NCBI GenBank assembly: GCA_946187775.1
Contig: CAMHSI010000003.1
Location: 1-64,000 of the forward strand
Direction of reading: 5' to 3'
Length of the DNA: 64,000 nucleotides
DNA from: an uncultured Clostridia bacterium
GTDB lineage: Bacteria; Bacillota; Clostridia; Christensenellales; Aristaeellaceae
Below, piece after piece: positions 42,650 through 52,115 of this stretch. The notes under the pieces were generated by a model, which worked only from the letters and a program-made list of their open reading frames with translations, was not told the DNA's origin and ran no database searches. The position numbers and the translations under genes were made by a program. Position 1 is the first letter of the stretch. Every line of letters starts with the position of its first letter.

Positions 42650-43039
42650 ATGGCTAAGGGAGAATACAGTGCTGTTGGCCGTCGTAAGAAAGCCGTTGCC
42701 CGCGTCCGTCTGGTATCCGGCGATGGCAAGATTGTGATCAACAAGCGCGATATCGACAACTATTTCGGACTTGAAACACTGAAGATGACGGTTCGTCAGC
42801 CCATGAACCTGACCAATGTCGGAAATTACGACGTGATGGTCAACGTTCGCGGCGGCGGACTTACCGGCCAGGCCGGCGCCATCCGTCACGGCATCAGCCG
42901 CGCCCTGTGCAAGGCTGATCCCGAGCTGCGGGGAACCCTGAAGAAGGCTGGTCTGCTGACCCGCGATCCTCGTATGAAGGAACGCAAGAAGTACGGTCTG
43001 AAGGCTGCCCGCCGGGCACCCCAGTTCAGCAAGCGCTGA
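42650..43039 (+). CDS. rpsI: 30S ribosomal protein S9
   Basis: The 129-residue protein has [38 protein letters not shown] and the basic C terminus ending in SKR that reaches the P-site tRNA. AAAGGAG precedes the ATG. Operon partner of rplM, 23 bp downstream. Confidence 0.97.
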   Translation: MAKGEYSAVGRRKKAVARVRLVSGDGKIVINKRDIDNYFGLETLKMTVRQPMNLTNVGNYDVMVNVRGGGLTGQAGAIRHGISRALCKADPELRGTLKKAGLLTRDPRMKERKKYGLKAARRAPQFSKR

Positions 43040-43060
43040 TTTCAGTACGGAATTTTGCAT

Positions 43061-43097
43061 GGCTGTCCCGAATCAACCGGGACAGCCTATTTTTTTA
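43061..43097 (+). terminator. Terminator of rplM-rpsI
   Basis: GGCTGTCCCG (43061-43070) pairs with CGGGACAGCC (43078-43087), followed by TA and a T7 run. Confidence 0.93.
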
Positions 43098-43136
43098 TAC
43101 TTCGAAAGAAGGAACATCAAAGGAACAATACAGGAA

Positions 43137-43166
43137 TTGCGGGCGGGAAGTACAGTATGTTAAAAT
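43137..43166 (+). promoter_or_regulatory. Candidate promoter of the amino acid ABC transporter
   Basis: TTGCGG (43137-43142) and TAAAAT (43161-43166) are 18 bp apart, with TGT extending the -10. It gives an 80-nt leader. Confidence 0.55.
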
Positions 43167-43246
43167 TCCGGTGTATTGCAAAGCTGTGTACCGGATCCGG
43201 AGGACGGCCGGGCACGGGAAGAATTGAACAAGGAGGCTTATTTTCG

Positions 43247-44086
43247 ATGAAGAAGGTTCTTACAGGCATCCTGGCCCTGATGCTGATGACGGTGTTCTGC
43301 GCCGCGGCAGGTGCCGAAGGGATCAAGGAAACGGAAGACGGCGTGCTGACGGTGGCGATGGAATGCATGTACGCCCCCTATAACTGGTCCCAGCCGGATG
43401 ATTCCAACGGCGCTGTTCCGATCAAGGACAGCAACATGTACGCCAACGGATACGACGTTATGACGGCGAAGGCCATCTGCGAAGCGAACGGATGGCAGCT
43501 GGAAATCCTCCAGCTGGACTGGGAATCCCTGATTCCCGCGGTTCAATCCGGAATCTGCGACGCGGTTATCGCCGGACAGAGCATGACCAGCGAGCGCATG
43601 GAATCCGTTGACTTTGCCGGACCGTACCTCTATGCGAGCATCGTGTGCCTGGCGAAGAAGGACAGCAAGTTTGCCGAGGCAAAGGGAATCTCCGACCTGG
43701 CCGGCGGAAGCTGCACGAGCCAGATCGGAACGATCTGGTATAAAGACTGCCTGCCGCAGATCAAGGACGCGAAGATCAGCATGCCCGCGGAATCCGCTCC
43801 GGCGATGCTGATGGCGGTGGAATCCGGAATGGTTGATTTCGTCTGCACCGACATGCCCACGGCCCAGGGCGCGCTGATTGCCTATCCGGATCTCGTGCTG
43901 CTGGACTTCTCCGGAAGCGACGATGATTTCCAGGTTTCCGACGAGGAAATCAACATCGGCATCTCCGTGAACAAGGGAAGCACGGCGCTGGTTGACGCCA
44001 TCAATGCATACCTGAAGGACAAGACCGCTGACGACTTCAACGCGCTGATGGCGGAAGCGATCAAAATCCAGCCGCTGAGCGAATAA
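43247..44086 (+). CDS. Amino acid ABC transporter substrate-binding protein
   Basis: The 279-residue protein has a signal peptide (KKVLTGILALMLMTVFCAAAGA) and a family 3 solute-binding fold: LTVAMECMYAPYNW, ANGYDVMTAKAICEANGW, DAVIAGQSMTSERMESVDFAGPY. No lipobox is evident, which is unusual for a Gram-positive binding protein. AAGGAGG lies 10 nt before the ATG at 43247. It is followed by permease and ATPase genes. Confidence 0.93.
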   Translation: MKKVLTGILALMLMTVFCAAAGAEGIKETEDGVLTVAMECMYAPYNWSQPDDSNGAVPIKDSNMYANGYDVMTAKAICEANGWQLEILQLDWESLIPAVQSGICDAVIAGQSMTSERMESVDFAGPYLYASIVCLAKKDSKFAEAKGISDLAGGSCTSQIGTIWYKDCLPQIKDAKISMPAESAPAMLMAVESGMVDFVCTDMPTAQGALIAYPDLVLLDFSGSDDDFQVSDEEINIGISVNKGSTALVDAINAYLKDKTADDFNALMAEAIKIQPLSE

Positions 44087-44113
44087 CAGCGAAACAAGGA
44101 ACGAGGGATCATC

Positions 44114-44941
44114 ATGTTAATCCAGCTGTTTTCCGATATCGGCAAGCTGTGGGAAAAATACGGATCCGTCTACCTGACCGGAATTGCCAACACGCTGATT
44201 CTTGCCACGGTTGCAACGCTGATCGGATGCGTGATCGGCTTTCTGTGCGGCATACTCAAGACCATTCCCTACGGCCCGAATGACAATATTATCAAACGGT
44301 TCCTTCTCCGGCTGATCCGGATCATCATCCAGGCCTATGTGGAAGTGTTCCGGGGAACCCCCATGATCCTGCAGGCGGTCTTTATCTACTACGGACTCCC
44401 GTATTTCTTCGGGGTGGCCTTCAAGGATATCTGGACGGTAAGCATTCTCGTGGTTTCCATCAATACGGGAGCGTATATGGCGGAATCCGTGAGAGGCGGG
44501 ATCATGAGCATCGACGTCGGCCAGTTTGAGGGAGCAAAAGCGATCGGTATGAACCACTGGCAGGCCATGCTTTATGTGATCCTGCCCCAGACGCTGAGAA
44601 ACATCCTGCCGCAGATCGGAAACAACTATATTATCAACGTCAAGGATACCTCGGTGATGTTCATCATCGGTTTCTCGGACTTCTTTGCGGTGCACAAGAT
44701 GGTATCCGGGGCGGTGTTCAAGTATTTCCCCTCGGCTACGATGGAAATGGTCGGATACCTGTGCCTGACGCTGCTGGCATCCTTCCTGCTGCGGAAGATT
44801 GAGAAAAAGATGGCCGGAAAATCCAATTACGAGCTGGTGAACACAGACCAGCTTGTGATGACGGCCGGGACATACAGCCTGCCGAAGGACGCGGCATCGC
44901 CCTTTGACGAGGTCAACAAAGACATCAGGGAGGGGAAATAG
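44114..44941 (+). CDS. Amino acid ABC transporter permease
   Basis: The 275-residue membrane protein has the His/Glu/Gln/Arg/opine permease fold with about five membrane spans and the ATPase-contact EAA loop ([29 protein letters not shown]). [13 protein letters not shown] is the conserved N-terminal block. It ends in a long hydrophilic tail (about 45 residues) beyond the last span. Part of the three-gene transporter. Confidence 0.94.
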   Translation: MLIQLFSDIGKLWEKYGSVYLTGIANTLILATVATLIGCVIGFLCGILKTIPYGPNDNIIKRFLLRLIRIIIQAYVEVFRGTPMILQAVFIYYGLPYFFGVAFKDIWTVSILVVSINTGAYMAESVRGGIMSIDVGQFEGAKAIGMNHWQAMLYVILPQTLRNILPQIGNNYIINVKDTSVMFIIGFSDFFAVHKMVSGAVFKYFPSATMEMVGYLCLTLLASFLLRKIEKKMAGKSNYELVNTDQLVMTAGTYSLPKDAASPFDEVNKDIREGK

Positions 44942-44943
44942 GC

Positions 44944-45684
44944 ATGGAGAATCCAATCCTTGAAGTCCGGCACCTGTCCAAAACTTTCGGAACGAACGCG
45001 GTGCTGAAGGACATTGACTTCACCGTAAACAAAGGGGATGTCACCTCGATTATCGGAGCAAGCGGAAGCGGAAAAAGCACGCTGCTGCGCTGCATCAACC
45101 TGCTGGAAACGCTGACGACAGGCGAAATCCTTTACCACGGGCAGGATGTGACCAAGGGAAAGGTGAACGCGTCGGAATACCGGGCAAAGGTCGGCATGGT
45201 ATTCCAGAGCTTCAACCTGTTCAACAACATGACGGTGCTGAAAAACTGCATGATCGGACAGGAGAAGGTCAGCCACATCAAAAAGGAGGAAGCCAGGGAC
45301 CGGGCGCTGTATTACCTGAACAAGGTAGGGATGGCCCCCTACATCAACGCGCGGCCGGCACAGATTTCCGGCGGGCAGAAGCAGCGGGTGGCCATTGCCC
45401 GGGCGCTGGCCATGGAACCGGAAATTCTGCTGTTTGACGAACCGACATCGGCCCTGGACCCGGAAATGGTGGGAGAGGTGCTGGATGTTATGAAATCCCT
45501 GGCCAGCGACAAGATGACCATGCTGGTGGTTACCCACGAAATGGCTTTTGCGCGGGACGTGAGCACCCACGTGGTGTACATGGCGGACGGCGTGATCGAA
45601 GAGGAGGGGCTTCCGGAGAAAATCTTCACCAATCCGGAGAGCCTGAGCACCAGAAGCTTCCTGAAGCGCATACTGAACGAATGA
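44944..45684 (+). CDS. Amino acid ABC transporter ATP-binding protein
   Basis: The 246-residue ATPase has Walker [11 protein letters not shown]-loop [17 protein letters not shown], signature [17 protein letters not shown], Walker [15 protein letters not shown] and the switch His (VVTHEM). It is the GlnQ/HisP type. GGGAGGGGAAATAGGC precedes the ATG, which lies 2 bp after the permease stop. Confidence 0.96.
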   Translation: MENPILEVRHLSKTFGTNAVLKDIDFTVNKGDVTSIIGASGSGKSTLLRCINLLETLTTGEILYHGQDVTKGKVNASEYRAKVGMVFQSFNLFNNMTVLKNCMIGQEKVSHIKKEEARDRALYYLNKVGMAPYINARPAQISGGQKQRVAIARALAMEPEILLFDEPTSALDPEMVGEVLDVMKSLASDKMTMLVVTHEMAFARDVSTHVVYMADGVIEEEGLPEKIFTNPESLSTRSFLKRILNE

Positions 45685-45695
45685 ACCGAAACAGA

Positions 45696-45724
45696 CGGCC
45701 GGCCGGAAGGCGGGCCGCCTTTTT
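45696..45724 (+). terminator. Terminator of the amino acid transporter
   Basis: CGGCCGGCC (45696-45704), loop GGAA, GGCGGGCCG (45709-45717) with one mismatch, then CC and T5. The 45725-45777 stretch holds nothing else I recognise. Confidence 0.72.
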
Positions 45725-45777
45725 GCGCCCGGGGGCGCCCGGGACGGAACGAAAGGCGCTTTTCATTCCGAAATTCA

Positions 45778-45806
45778 TTGCGAAGGAGATGTAATTCAAG
45801 TATAAT
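45778..45806 (+). promoter_or_regulatory. Promoter of pgi
   Basis: TTGCGA (45778-45783) and TATAAT (45801-45806) are 17 bp apart, leaving a leader of about 90 nt with no recognised riboswitch. Confidence 0.8.
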
Positions 45807-45902
45807 ACATACGGTTTTTTGTGATGCGAAGCCCCGGAAGCCGAAGACGGGAACACGGGGTACAACAGGATACCTACCAAGGAAAAACGGAGGATGAAAG
45901 AG

Positions 45903-47483
45903 ATGGAATGGAAAAACCTGGATACACTGAAGACATATCAGGATATGAAGCAGGAAGGATGCCGTACAGACCTTACGAAGGAACTGGCGGGGGAAAAAGG
46001 CGCCCGGCGTGTCGCAGCGTACCAGGTTCCCATGGCAGAGGGCATGATCTATTCCTACGCCGCAAAGCAGGTGGACGATAAGGTGCTGGAGCAGCTGCGC
46101 GCCCTGGCGGAGGAAAGCGACCTGGCGGATAAATTTGCGGAGCTGTACAACGGCGCCGTGATCAATACCGGGGAGAAGCGGCTGGTGCTTCACCAGCTGA
46201 CCCGGGGACAGCTGGGAAAGGACGTGGTGGCCGACGGAGTCAACAAACGCGCGTTTTACCTTGAACAGCAGAAACGGATCGCCGAATTCGCGGAGAAAAT
46301 CCACAAGGGTGAAATCACCAACGAAAAAGGCGAAAAATTCACCACGGTTGTGCAGATCGGCATCGGCGGCAGCGACCTGGGCCCCCGGGCGATGTACCTG
46401 GCGCTGGAAAACTGGGCAAAGAAGAACGGCTGCTTCCGGATGGAAGCGCGGTTCATCAGCAACGTGGACCCGGACGACGCCTCGGGCATCCTGAACATCA
46501 CGGATCCGGAGAAATCGCTGTTCGTGCTGGTTTCCAAGAGCGGAACCACGCTGGAAACCCTTACAAACGAGGCGTTTGTGAAGAACGCGCTTGAAAAGAA
46601 GGGGCTGGACGCCTCAAAGCATATGATCGCGGTTACCAGCGAGACCTCCCCCCTGGCAAAGAGCAGCGATTACCTGGAAGCGTTCTTCATGGACGATTAC
46701 ATCGGAGGACGGTATTCCTCCACTTCCGCCGTCGGCGGAGCGGTGCTGTCCCTTGCCTTCGGGCCGGAGATTTTCGGCCGGTTCCTGCAGGGCGCGGCAG
46801 AGGAGGACAAGCTTGCCGCAGAACGGGATCCCATGAAAAATCCGGCCATGCTGGACGCGCTGATCGGCGTGTATGAGCGGAACATCCTGGGATACCCGGC
46901 AACGGCGGTGCTGCCGTACAGCCAGGCCCTGAGCCGTTTCCCGGCACACCTGCAGCAGGTGGACATGGAATCCAACGGAAAGAGCGTCAACCGCTTCGGA
47001 GAGCCCGTTGACTACCCGACGGGGCCGGTGATTTTCGGCGAACCCGGAACCAACGGACAGCACTCCTTCTACCAGCTGCTGCACCAGGGAACGGACATTG
47101 TTCCGCTGCAGTTTATCGGATTCCGGAAGAGCCAGATTGAGAACGACGTCCAGATCCAGGGCAGCTCCAGCCAGCAGAAGCTCTGCGCGAACGTGGCGGC
47201 CCAGATCATGGCCTTTGCCTGCGGCAAGGAAGACGAAAACAGGAACAAGTATTTCGCGGGAAACAGGCCCAGCAGCATCATCATCGGGGACCAGCTGACC
47301 CCGGAAGCCCTGGGCGCGCTGCTGTCCCATTTTGAGAACAAGGTGATGTTCCAGGGATTCCTGTGGAACCTGAACAGCTTCGACCAGGAGGGCGTACAGC
47401 TCGGAAAGGTGCTGGCGAAGCGGGTGCTGGCCCATGAAACAGACGGCGCCCTGAAAGCCTTCAGCGACCTTCTGGACATCTGA
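45903..47483 (+). CDS. pgi: Glucose-6-phosphate isomerase
   Basis: The 526-residue glycolytic enzyme has VQIGIGGSDLGPRAM, LFVLVSKSGTTLETLTNE, the active-site stretch GGRYSSTSAVGGAVLSLAFG, EPGTNGQHSFYQLLHQGTDIVP (catalytic Glu/His region) and a C-terminal NLNSFDQEGVQLGKVLA with the catalytic Lys. ATG at 45903 has GGAGG 9 nt upstream; ATG at 45894 abuts that site and would add three residues. It sits alone between its own promoter and terminator. Confidence 0.95.
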   Translation: MEWKNLDTLKTYQDMKQEGCRTDLTKELAGEKGARRVAAYQVPMAEGMIYSYAAKQVDDKVLEQLRALAEESDLADKFAELYNGAVINTGEKRLVLHQLTRGQLGKDVVADGVNKRAFYLEQQKRIAEFAEKIHKGEITNEKGEKFTTVVQIGIGGSDLGPRAMYLALENWAKKNGCFRMEARFISNVDPDDASGILNITDPEKSLFVLVSKSGTTLETLTNEAFVKNALEKKGLDASKHMIAVTSETSPLAKSSDYLEAFFMDDYIGGRYSSTSAVGGAVLSLAFGPEIFGRFLQGAAEEDKLAAERDPMKNPAMLDALIGVYERNILGYPATAVLPYSQALSRFPAHLQQVDMESNGKSVNRFGEPVDYPTGPVIFGEPGTNGQHSFYQLLHQGTDIVPLQFIGFRKSQIENDVQIQGSSSQQKLCANVAAQIMAFACGKEDENRNKYFAGNRPSSIIIGDQLTPEALGALLSHFENKVMFQGFLWNLNSFDQEGVQLGKVLAKRVLAHETDGALKAFSDLLDI

Positions 47484-47494
47484 TCCCCTGACAT

Positions 47495-47535
47495 AAAAAA
47501 GCCTTCCGGAGTGCAACAACCCGGAAGGCTCTTTT
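47495..47535. terminator. Bidirectional terminator
   Basis: GCCTTCCGG (47501-47509) pairs with CCGGAAGGC (47521-47529). T6 follows on the minus strand and TCTTTTC on the plus strand. Shared by pgi and the convergent sua5 unit. Confidence 0.85.
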
Positions 47536-47548
47536 CATTTGCTAAAAA

Positions 47549-48586
47549 TCAGGCATGGATGATCCGGAAGGCGGCGGCGCGGCCGAGGCGGTTCATGACG
47601 GCAAGGCCCATTTCCTCCGGTGGCAGGACTTCGCTGAAGACAACCTCCATCCCTTCCCGGTCCAGGCCGCGCAGGGAGGAGAACAGCCGGTGGGCGACCT
47701 CTTCCGGATGGGCGGAGGAACCGATGTCATGGGGGGAGCAGGACTGAAGCTGCTCCACATGCTCGGAAAAGCAAAGGACGCAGGTCTTACGGCCCTGGGC
47801 GGTTTCCTGCCGGTACAGCTCCTGCAGGCGGGCAAGGACAGCGGACTCCTCTCCGTCCACCAGGGTTACGGACGCCCTGGGGGCGTAATGCTTATAGCGC
47901 ATGCCGGGAGACAGCGCCTTTTCATCCGGCTTCAGGGGGCGGAGAATGCTTCCGGCAAGGGAGACTTCCTGCCCCAGGACGCTTTCCAGCATCTTTCGGG
48001 TTACTCCGCCGGGACGGAGAATCACGGGGGCTCCGTGGCCCAGATCCAGGACGGTGGATTCAACCCCCACATCACAGGGCCCGCCGTCGAGGATCAGCGG
48101 AATCTTTCCGTTCATATCCTCCAGCACATCCTCGGCACGGGTAGGGCTCGGGCGGCCGGAGGAATTGGCGGAAGGGGCCGCGACGGGCAGACCGCATTCG
48201 CGAAGCAGGGACGCCGCTACCGGGTGGGAGGGCATCCGGACCGCTACGGTGGGAAGGCCGGCGGTGACAGCATCTGGGATTGAAGGAAGCTTATTGAACA
48301 GGATCGTAAGCGGCCCCGGCCAGAAAGCGTCCATCAGCGGAACGGCCTGATCCGGAACGGTGCAGATATCCCGCAGCTGAGAGCGGGAATGAATATGGAC
48401 GATCAACGGATTATCGGCAGGGCGGCCTTTCGCCCGGAAAATGGACAGGACCGCCTGCTCATTGGTGGCGTCTGCGCCGAGCCCGTAAACCGTTTCCGTC
48501 GGAAAGGCCACCAGGCAGCCGCTGCGGAGCAGGGAAGAGGCCAGGGAGAGGGAATTCCCGTCAGCGGGAAGAAGCTGCGTTTCCAT
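47549..48586 (-). CDS. sua5: L-threonylcarbamoyladenylate synthase (Sua5 type)
   Basis: The 345-residue enzyme makes the intermediate for tRNA t6A37. The YrdC domain (about 1-205) has LVAFPTETVYGLGADA, IFRAKGRPADNPL, FWPGPLT, PSANSSGRPSPT and VGVESTVLDL. A Sua5 C-terminal domain follows the SPGMRYKHYAPR linker. GAAAGGG precedes ATG 48586. Last gene of the yqhQ-prmC-prfA-sua5 operon. MtaB at 56789 acts on the same tRNA position. Confidence 0.95.
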   Translation of the reverse strand: METQLLPADGNSLSLASSLLRSGCLVAFPTETVYGLGADATNEQAVLSIFRAKGRPADNPLIVHIHSRSQLRDICTVPDQAVPLMDAFWPGPLTILFNKLPSIPDAVTAGLPTVAVRMPSHPVAASLLRECGLPVAAPSANSSGRPSPTRAEDVLEDMNGKIPLILDGGPCDVGVESTVLDLGHGAPVILRPGGVTRKMLESVLGQEVSLAGSILRPLKPDEKALSPGMRYKHYAPRASVTLVDGEESAVLARLQELYRQETAQGRKTCVLCFSEHVEQLQSCSPHDIGSSAHPEEVAHRLFSSLRGLDREGMEVVFSEVLPPEEMGLAVMNRLGRAAAFRIIHA

Positions 48587-48606
48587 GTTTAAAAACCCTT
48601 TCGAAA

Positions 48607-49662
48607 TCAAAGCGTATTTGTGACTGCGGTTTTTTCCGCAAGACGCAGGGCGTCTATAAAAGGAGCCAGATCACCGTTCATGACATTGGCCACCCGGTTG
48701 ACCGTAAGGCCGATACGGTGATCCACCACATAATCATGGTTAAAATAATAGGTTCTGATTTTATCGCTGCGATCGCCCCAGCCGATCTGCATCCGCCGGT
48801 CCCGGAACCGGGATTCGGCCTCGGCGCGCTGCTTCTGGTCCAGCAGCCTGGATCGCAGGACTTTCAGCGCCTTGGCCTTGTTTTCCAGCTGGCTGCGCTC
48901 ATCCTGGCAGGTTACAACGGTGCCGGAAGGCAGGTGGGTGATACGGACGGCGCTGTCCGTTGTATTGACGCCCTGGCCGCCGTGGCCGGAGGCGTGGAAA
49001 ACATCGATCCGGAGATCAGAGGGGTTGATTTCCAGCTCCACTTCTTCAGCCTCCGGGAAAACGGCGACGGTGGCGGTGGAGGTATGGATGCGGCCGCTGC
49101 TCTCCGTGACAGGGACACGTTTCACGCAGTGGACACCGCTTTCGAACTTCATCCTGGCGAAGGCATCCTGCCCGGAAATCATCAGGAGGGCCTCATTGAC
49201 CCCGCCGAGATCGGAATCACTCAGGGAAAGAATTTCGAAGGACAGGGAGTTCCGGTCCGCGTATTTCTGGTACATACGGAGCAGGTCCGCGGAAAACAGC
49301 GCGGCTTCCGCGCCGCCGACCCCGGCCCGGATTTCCAGGATCACATTCCGGGAATCCATCGGATCCGGGGGAACCAGCAGGAGCTTCAGCTCCTCGGTGA
49401 GCTTTTCCTGCAGGGGAGAGAGGTCCGCCAGCTCGGAGGCCGCCTCCGCGGAGAAATCCGGATCGGAAAGCAATTCCCGGGCTTCCCGGATCTGGCGGGA
49501 AACAGACAGGTATTCATGATATTTTTCAAAAAGAGGCTGCAGGCCGGACCGCTCCTTCAGAAGGACCTGGTATTTCTCATAATCCTGGAAAATTTCGGGC
49601 TGGGAAAGGGCTTCATCCAGCTCCCGGCAGCGATCCAGCAGCGCATCCAGCTTGTTAAACAT
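48607..49662 (-). CDS. prfA: Peptide chain release factor 1
   Basis: The 351-residue factor reads UAA and UAG stops. GHGGQGVNTTDSAVRI carries the GGQ peptidyl hydrolysis motif, and the codon-recognition domain contains RVPVTESSGRIHTSTATVAV; the PVT matches the RF1 PxT tripeptide. ATG at 49662 has GGAGG 4 nt upstream and overlaps prmC by 8 nt; PrmC methylates the GGQ glutamine. Confidence 0.96.
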   Translation of the reverse strand: MFNKLDALLDRCRELDEALSQPEIFQDYEKYQVLLKERSGLQPLFEKYHEYLSVSRQIREARELLSDPDFSAEAASELADLSPLQEKLTEELKLLLVPPDPMDSRNVILEIRAGVGGAEAALFSADLLRMYQKYADRNSLSFEILSLSDSDLGGVNEALLMISGQDAFARMKFESGVHCVKRVPVTESSGRIHTSTATVAVFPEAEEVELEINPSDLRIDVFHASGHGGQGVNTTDSAVRITHLPSGTVVTCQDERSQLENKAKALKVLRSRLLDQKQRAEAESRFRDRRMQIGWGDRSDKIRTYYFNHDYVVDHRIGLTVNRVANVMNGDLAPFIDALRLAEKTAVTNTL

Positions 49663-50509
49663 AATTCCTCCCGGGAGAAAAGACGGCAAGGATCATCCGA
49701 TCCACGCCGCTGAGATCTTTGCGGACGACAATATCCGAGGCGCCTGCCTTGCGGAGCAGGGCCGAGACGGCGGCGGATTCCCCGAAACCGAGCTCCATCA
49801 GCAGCTTTCCCCCGGCTTTCAGGACACGGGGCGCATCCGAAGCAATCCGCCGGTAGCAGTCCAGGCCGTCGGTGCCGCCGCTGAGGGCGAGGACCGGTTC
49901 CCGCAGGACCTCCGGCTGGAGGGAAGGGCACTCGCCGGCGGGAATATACGGCGGATTGGAAACAACCAGATCGAAGGAATCCTTCGGAAACTCCGACATC
50001 AGATCACTTTGGGAAAAGGATACCCGGACATCCAGCGAGGCCGCATTGCCCCGGGCAACGGCGAGGGCATCTTCGGAGATATCGGAAAGGGTTACGGAAC
50101 AACCAGGCCGCTCCGCGGCAATCGTCAGCCCGATGCAGCCGCTTCCGGCGCACAGGTCCAGCACACGGAGGTTTGCCCCGTACGGAAGCAGGTCCAGCGC
50201 CCAGCGGCACAGCTCTTCCGTTTCGGGACGGGGAATCAGCACACGTTTGTCCACCCTGAAGAAACGGCCGCAAAAAGGTGCCTCTCCAAGAATATACTGA
50301 AGAGGCTCACGGGTGAGGCGGCGATCGGCGAGCGCGGCGAAGGATTCCAGGGTATCCGGATCCAGGACCGTATCCGTGTCCAGCCGAAGGGACAGGGGAG
50401 GCCGGCGGCAGAGGAAGGAAAGAATCAGCGCGCTGTCTGTTTCCGGATCCGGGATTCCGGCCTGCCGGAAACGGGCTGCCGTTTGCCGGAGGAGTGCACA
50501 GGGGGTCAT
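49655..50509 (-). CDS. prmC: Release factor glutamine methyltransferase
   Basis: The 284-residue enzyme has an N-terminal helical domain that binds the release factor ([34 protein letters not shown]), a SAM site [16 protein letters not shown] and the catalytic NPPY (VVSNPPYIP). It overlaps yqhQ by 4 nt and prfA by 8 nt. Confidence 0.96.
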   Translation of the reverse strand: MTPCALLRQTAARFRQAGIPDPETDSALILSFLCRRPPLSLRLDTDTVLDPDTLESFAALADRRLTREPLQYILGEAPFCGRFFRVDKRVLIPRPETEELCRWALDLLPYGANLRVLDLCAGSGCIGLTIAAERPGCSVTLSDISEDALAVARGNAASLDVRVSFSQSDLMSEFPKDSFDLVVSNPPYIPAGECPSLQPEVLREPVLALSGGTDGLDCYRRIASDAPRVLKAGGKLLMELGFGESAAVSALLRKAGASDIVVRKDLSGVDRMILAVFSPGRNYV

Positions 50510-51570
50510 GCTTCGGGAAGGGCGGGCCCCTCTTCGGGAAGGGCCGCCGTACGGACGTACCCGGGCTCCGATTCCTCATAGGATTTAAAGATGCCCCAGC
50601 CTTCCGGGGTCTTTGGCGTTCCCTCCGGGAAGCCGTTCAGGACCACATTGACGGAAACAATCGCGCATTCGAGCATGGAGGCATCGGGCTCACGGGTGGT
50701 GAGGCGCTGCAGCTGCATGCCGGGAATGCGAAGGATGCGGGCGATCCGGGAATCGGAATGCGCCAACCCCATGAGGACTTCATAGCTTACGCCGGCCACA
50801 ACGGGCAGCATTGCCAGATGGAAGAGGAAACGCAGGAAGAAATTGCTGATGGGAACCAGCAGGTTCAGCACGAGGAACAGCAGGATGCTGATGGAAAACA
50901 CGATCAGCAGGAAAGCGGTTCCGCACCGGGGGTGCAGGCGGGAAAAGGTCTGCGCGTTTTCCGGGGTAAGGGGAAGGCCGGATTCCTGGCAATGGACGGA
51001 TTTGTGCTCGGCGCCGTGATACTGGAAGGTGCGGCGGATATCGGGAACAAAGCTGACGAGGAACATATAGCCCATCAGGAGCGCAATCTTCAGGAGGCCG
51101 CCCAGGAGGGTGTAGCCCACAGGGCCCATACCGGAGCTTTTCAGCACGGATTCAAGACCGGCGGGAAGGGCCATAAAGAGGCCCAGGGAAAGGGCAACCG
51201 CCAGGACAATGGCAACGGCCATCACGATTTTATCCACGCCCTTGCCCAGCTTCTTCGCAAGCCATTTTTCGAACTTGGTGGGCTCCTCATCCAGGATGCC
51301 GAGCATTTTTGTGGCATCGCTGAGGGTGTTCATTCCGTAATACAGCATGGTGCACATATTGACGATGCCGCGCAGGAAGGGCTTTCCCATCCAGGGATGC
51401 TTTTCCTTCATAGGGACAAAGGGGGTCAGCTTGGTGACCATCGTTCCGTCCGGCCGGCGGACGGTCACGGCGGTGGCGTTCGGAGAGCGCATCATAACGC
51501 CTTCCAGGACGGCCTGGCCGCCGACATCAAATTTTCTTTTTCCCCCGATGGGGCAGGATTTATCAGACAT
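50506..51570 (-). CDS. yqhQ: DUF1385 membrane protein (YqhQ-like)
   Basis: The 354-residue protein has the DUF1385 core: [57 protein letters not shown] and [22 protein letters not shown]. About four membrane segments are visible between residues 115 and 270. It is conserved next to prmC-prfA in Firmicutes. Function unproven; the His/Glu/Cys blocks suggest metal binding. ATG at 51570 has GGAGG 6 nt upstream. Confidence 0.93.
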   Translation of the reverse strand: MSDKSCPIGGKRKFDVGGQAVLEGVMMRSPNATAVTVRRPDGTMVTKLTPFVPMKEKHPWMGKPFLRGIVNMCTMLYYGMNTLSDATKMLGILDEEPTKFEKWLAKKLGKGVDKIVMAVAIVLAVALSLGLFMALPAGLESVLKSSGMGPVGYTLLGGLLKIALLMGYMFLVSFVPDIRRTFQYHGAEHKSVHCQESGLPLTPENAQTFSRLHPRCGTAFLLIVFSISILLFLVLNLLVPISNFFLRFLFHLAMLPVVAGVSYEVLMGLAHSDSRIARILRIPGMQLQRLTTREPDASMLECAIVSVNVVLNGFPEGTPKTPEGWGIFKSYEESEPGYVRTAALPEEGPALPEA

Positions 51571-51607
51571 AATCAACCTCCGGAATTAAACACTTTTAAC
51601 AGAGGCA

Positions 51608-51637
51608 ATTGTACATCAAAGGGCGGGAAGATGTCAA
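51608..51637 (-). promoter_or_regulatory. Promoter of the yqhQ-prmC-prfA-sua5 operon
   Basis: TTGACA and TACAAT are 18 bp apart on the minus strand, about 38 bp before yqhQ. Confidence 0.8.
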
Positions 51638-51693
51638 AAACAAACGGCCGGAGGAAAAATGGCCCAATACACATGGGAAAGACGAAAAAAATG

Positions 51694-51722
51694 TTGCAAA
51701 AGTACCGGCGTTATGTTATTAT
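51694..51722 (+). promoter_or_regulatory. Promoter of rpmE
   Basis: TTGCAA (51694-51699) and TATTAT (51717-51722) are 17 bp apart with TGT extending the -10, matching the rpsT promoter at 35792-35820. Confidence 0.85.
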
Positions 51723-51771
51723 CCTTTTTGCGGTTATACGCCATTGCATACGCGAAAGAGGTGAAACAGCA

Positions 51772-51972
51772 ATGAAGGAAAATATCCATCCCCAGTACGG
51801 CAAGTGCATTGTTCGCTGCGTGTGCGGTGAAACATTTGAAACCGGTTCTACCAAGAAAGAGATGAAGGTTGATATCTGCTCCAAGTGCCATCCTTTCTAC
51901 ACCGGTAAGCAAAAGCTGGTTGACACTGGCGGACGTGTTGATCGCTTCAAGAAGCGCTTCAATATGGAATAA
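51772..51972 (+). CDS. rpmE: 50S ribosomal protein L31, zinc-binding form
   Basis: The 66-residue protein has the L31 pattern [22 protein letters not shown], then [30 protein letters not shown]. The CxC and CxxC cysteines mark the zinc-containing (C+) form. AGAGGTG lies 8 nt before the ATG. A longer in-frame extension upstream overlaps the yqhQ operon promoter and is not coding. Confidence 0.97.
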   Translation: MKENIHPQYGKCIVRCVCGETFETGSTKKEMKVDICSKCHPFYTGKQKLVDTGGRVDRFKKRFNME

Positions 51973-51977
51973 AAGAC

Positions 51978-52012
51978 GAAGGGCGTACGTTGGTACGGCC
52001 TTCTCTTTTTTT
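51978..52012 (+). terminator. Terminator of rpmE
   Basis: GAAGG-G-CGTAC (51978-51988) pairs with GTACG-G-CCTTC (51993-52003) around GTTG, followed by TC and T7. Confidence 0.87.
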
Positions 52013-52052
52013 GTATTTTCTGCATTTTTTTTACAGATCCCTCAGCGGCGCC

Positions 52053-52081
52053 TTGCGGCGTAAGCGGAGGGGAAGTATAAT
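52053..52081 (+). promoter_or_regulatory. Promoter of the secreted SH3-like protein gene
   Basis: TTGCGG (52053-52058) and TATAAT (52076-52081) are 17 bp apart, 34 bp before the ATG. Confidence 0.82.
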
Positions 52082-52115
52082 AAAAAAAGAGATTGCATAC
52101 AAGGGAGGAATGCGG

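Noticed and set aside
45725-45745. GC-rich palindromic stretch GCGCCCGGGGGCGCCCGGG after the transporter genes
   Set aside because: It follows the terminator and has no T run or partner; likely a remnant of G+C-rich spacer.
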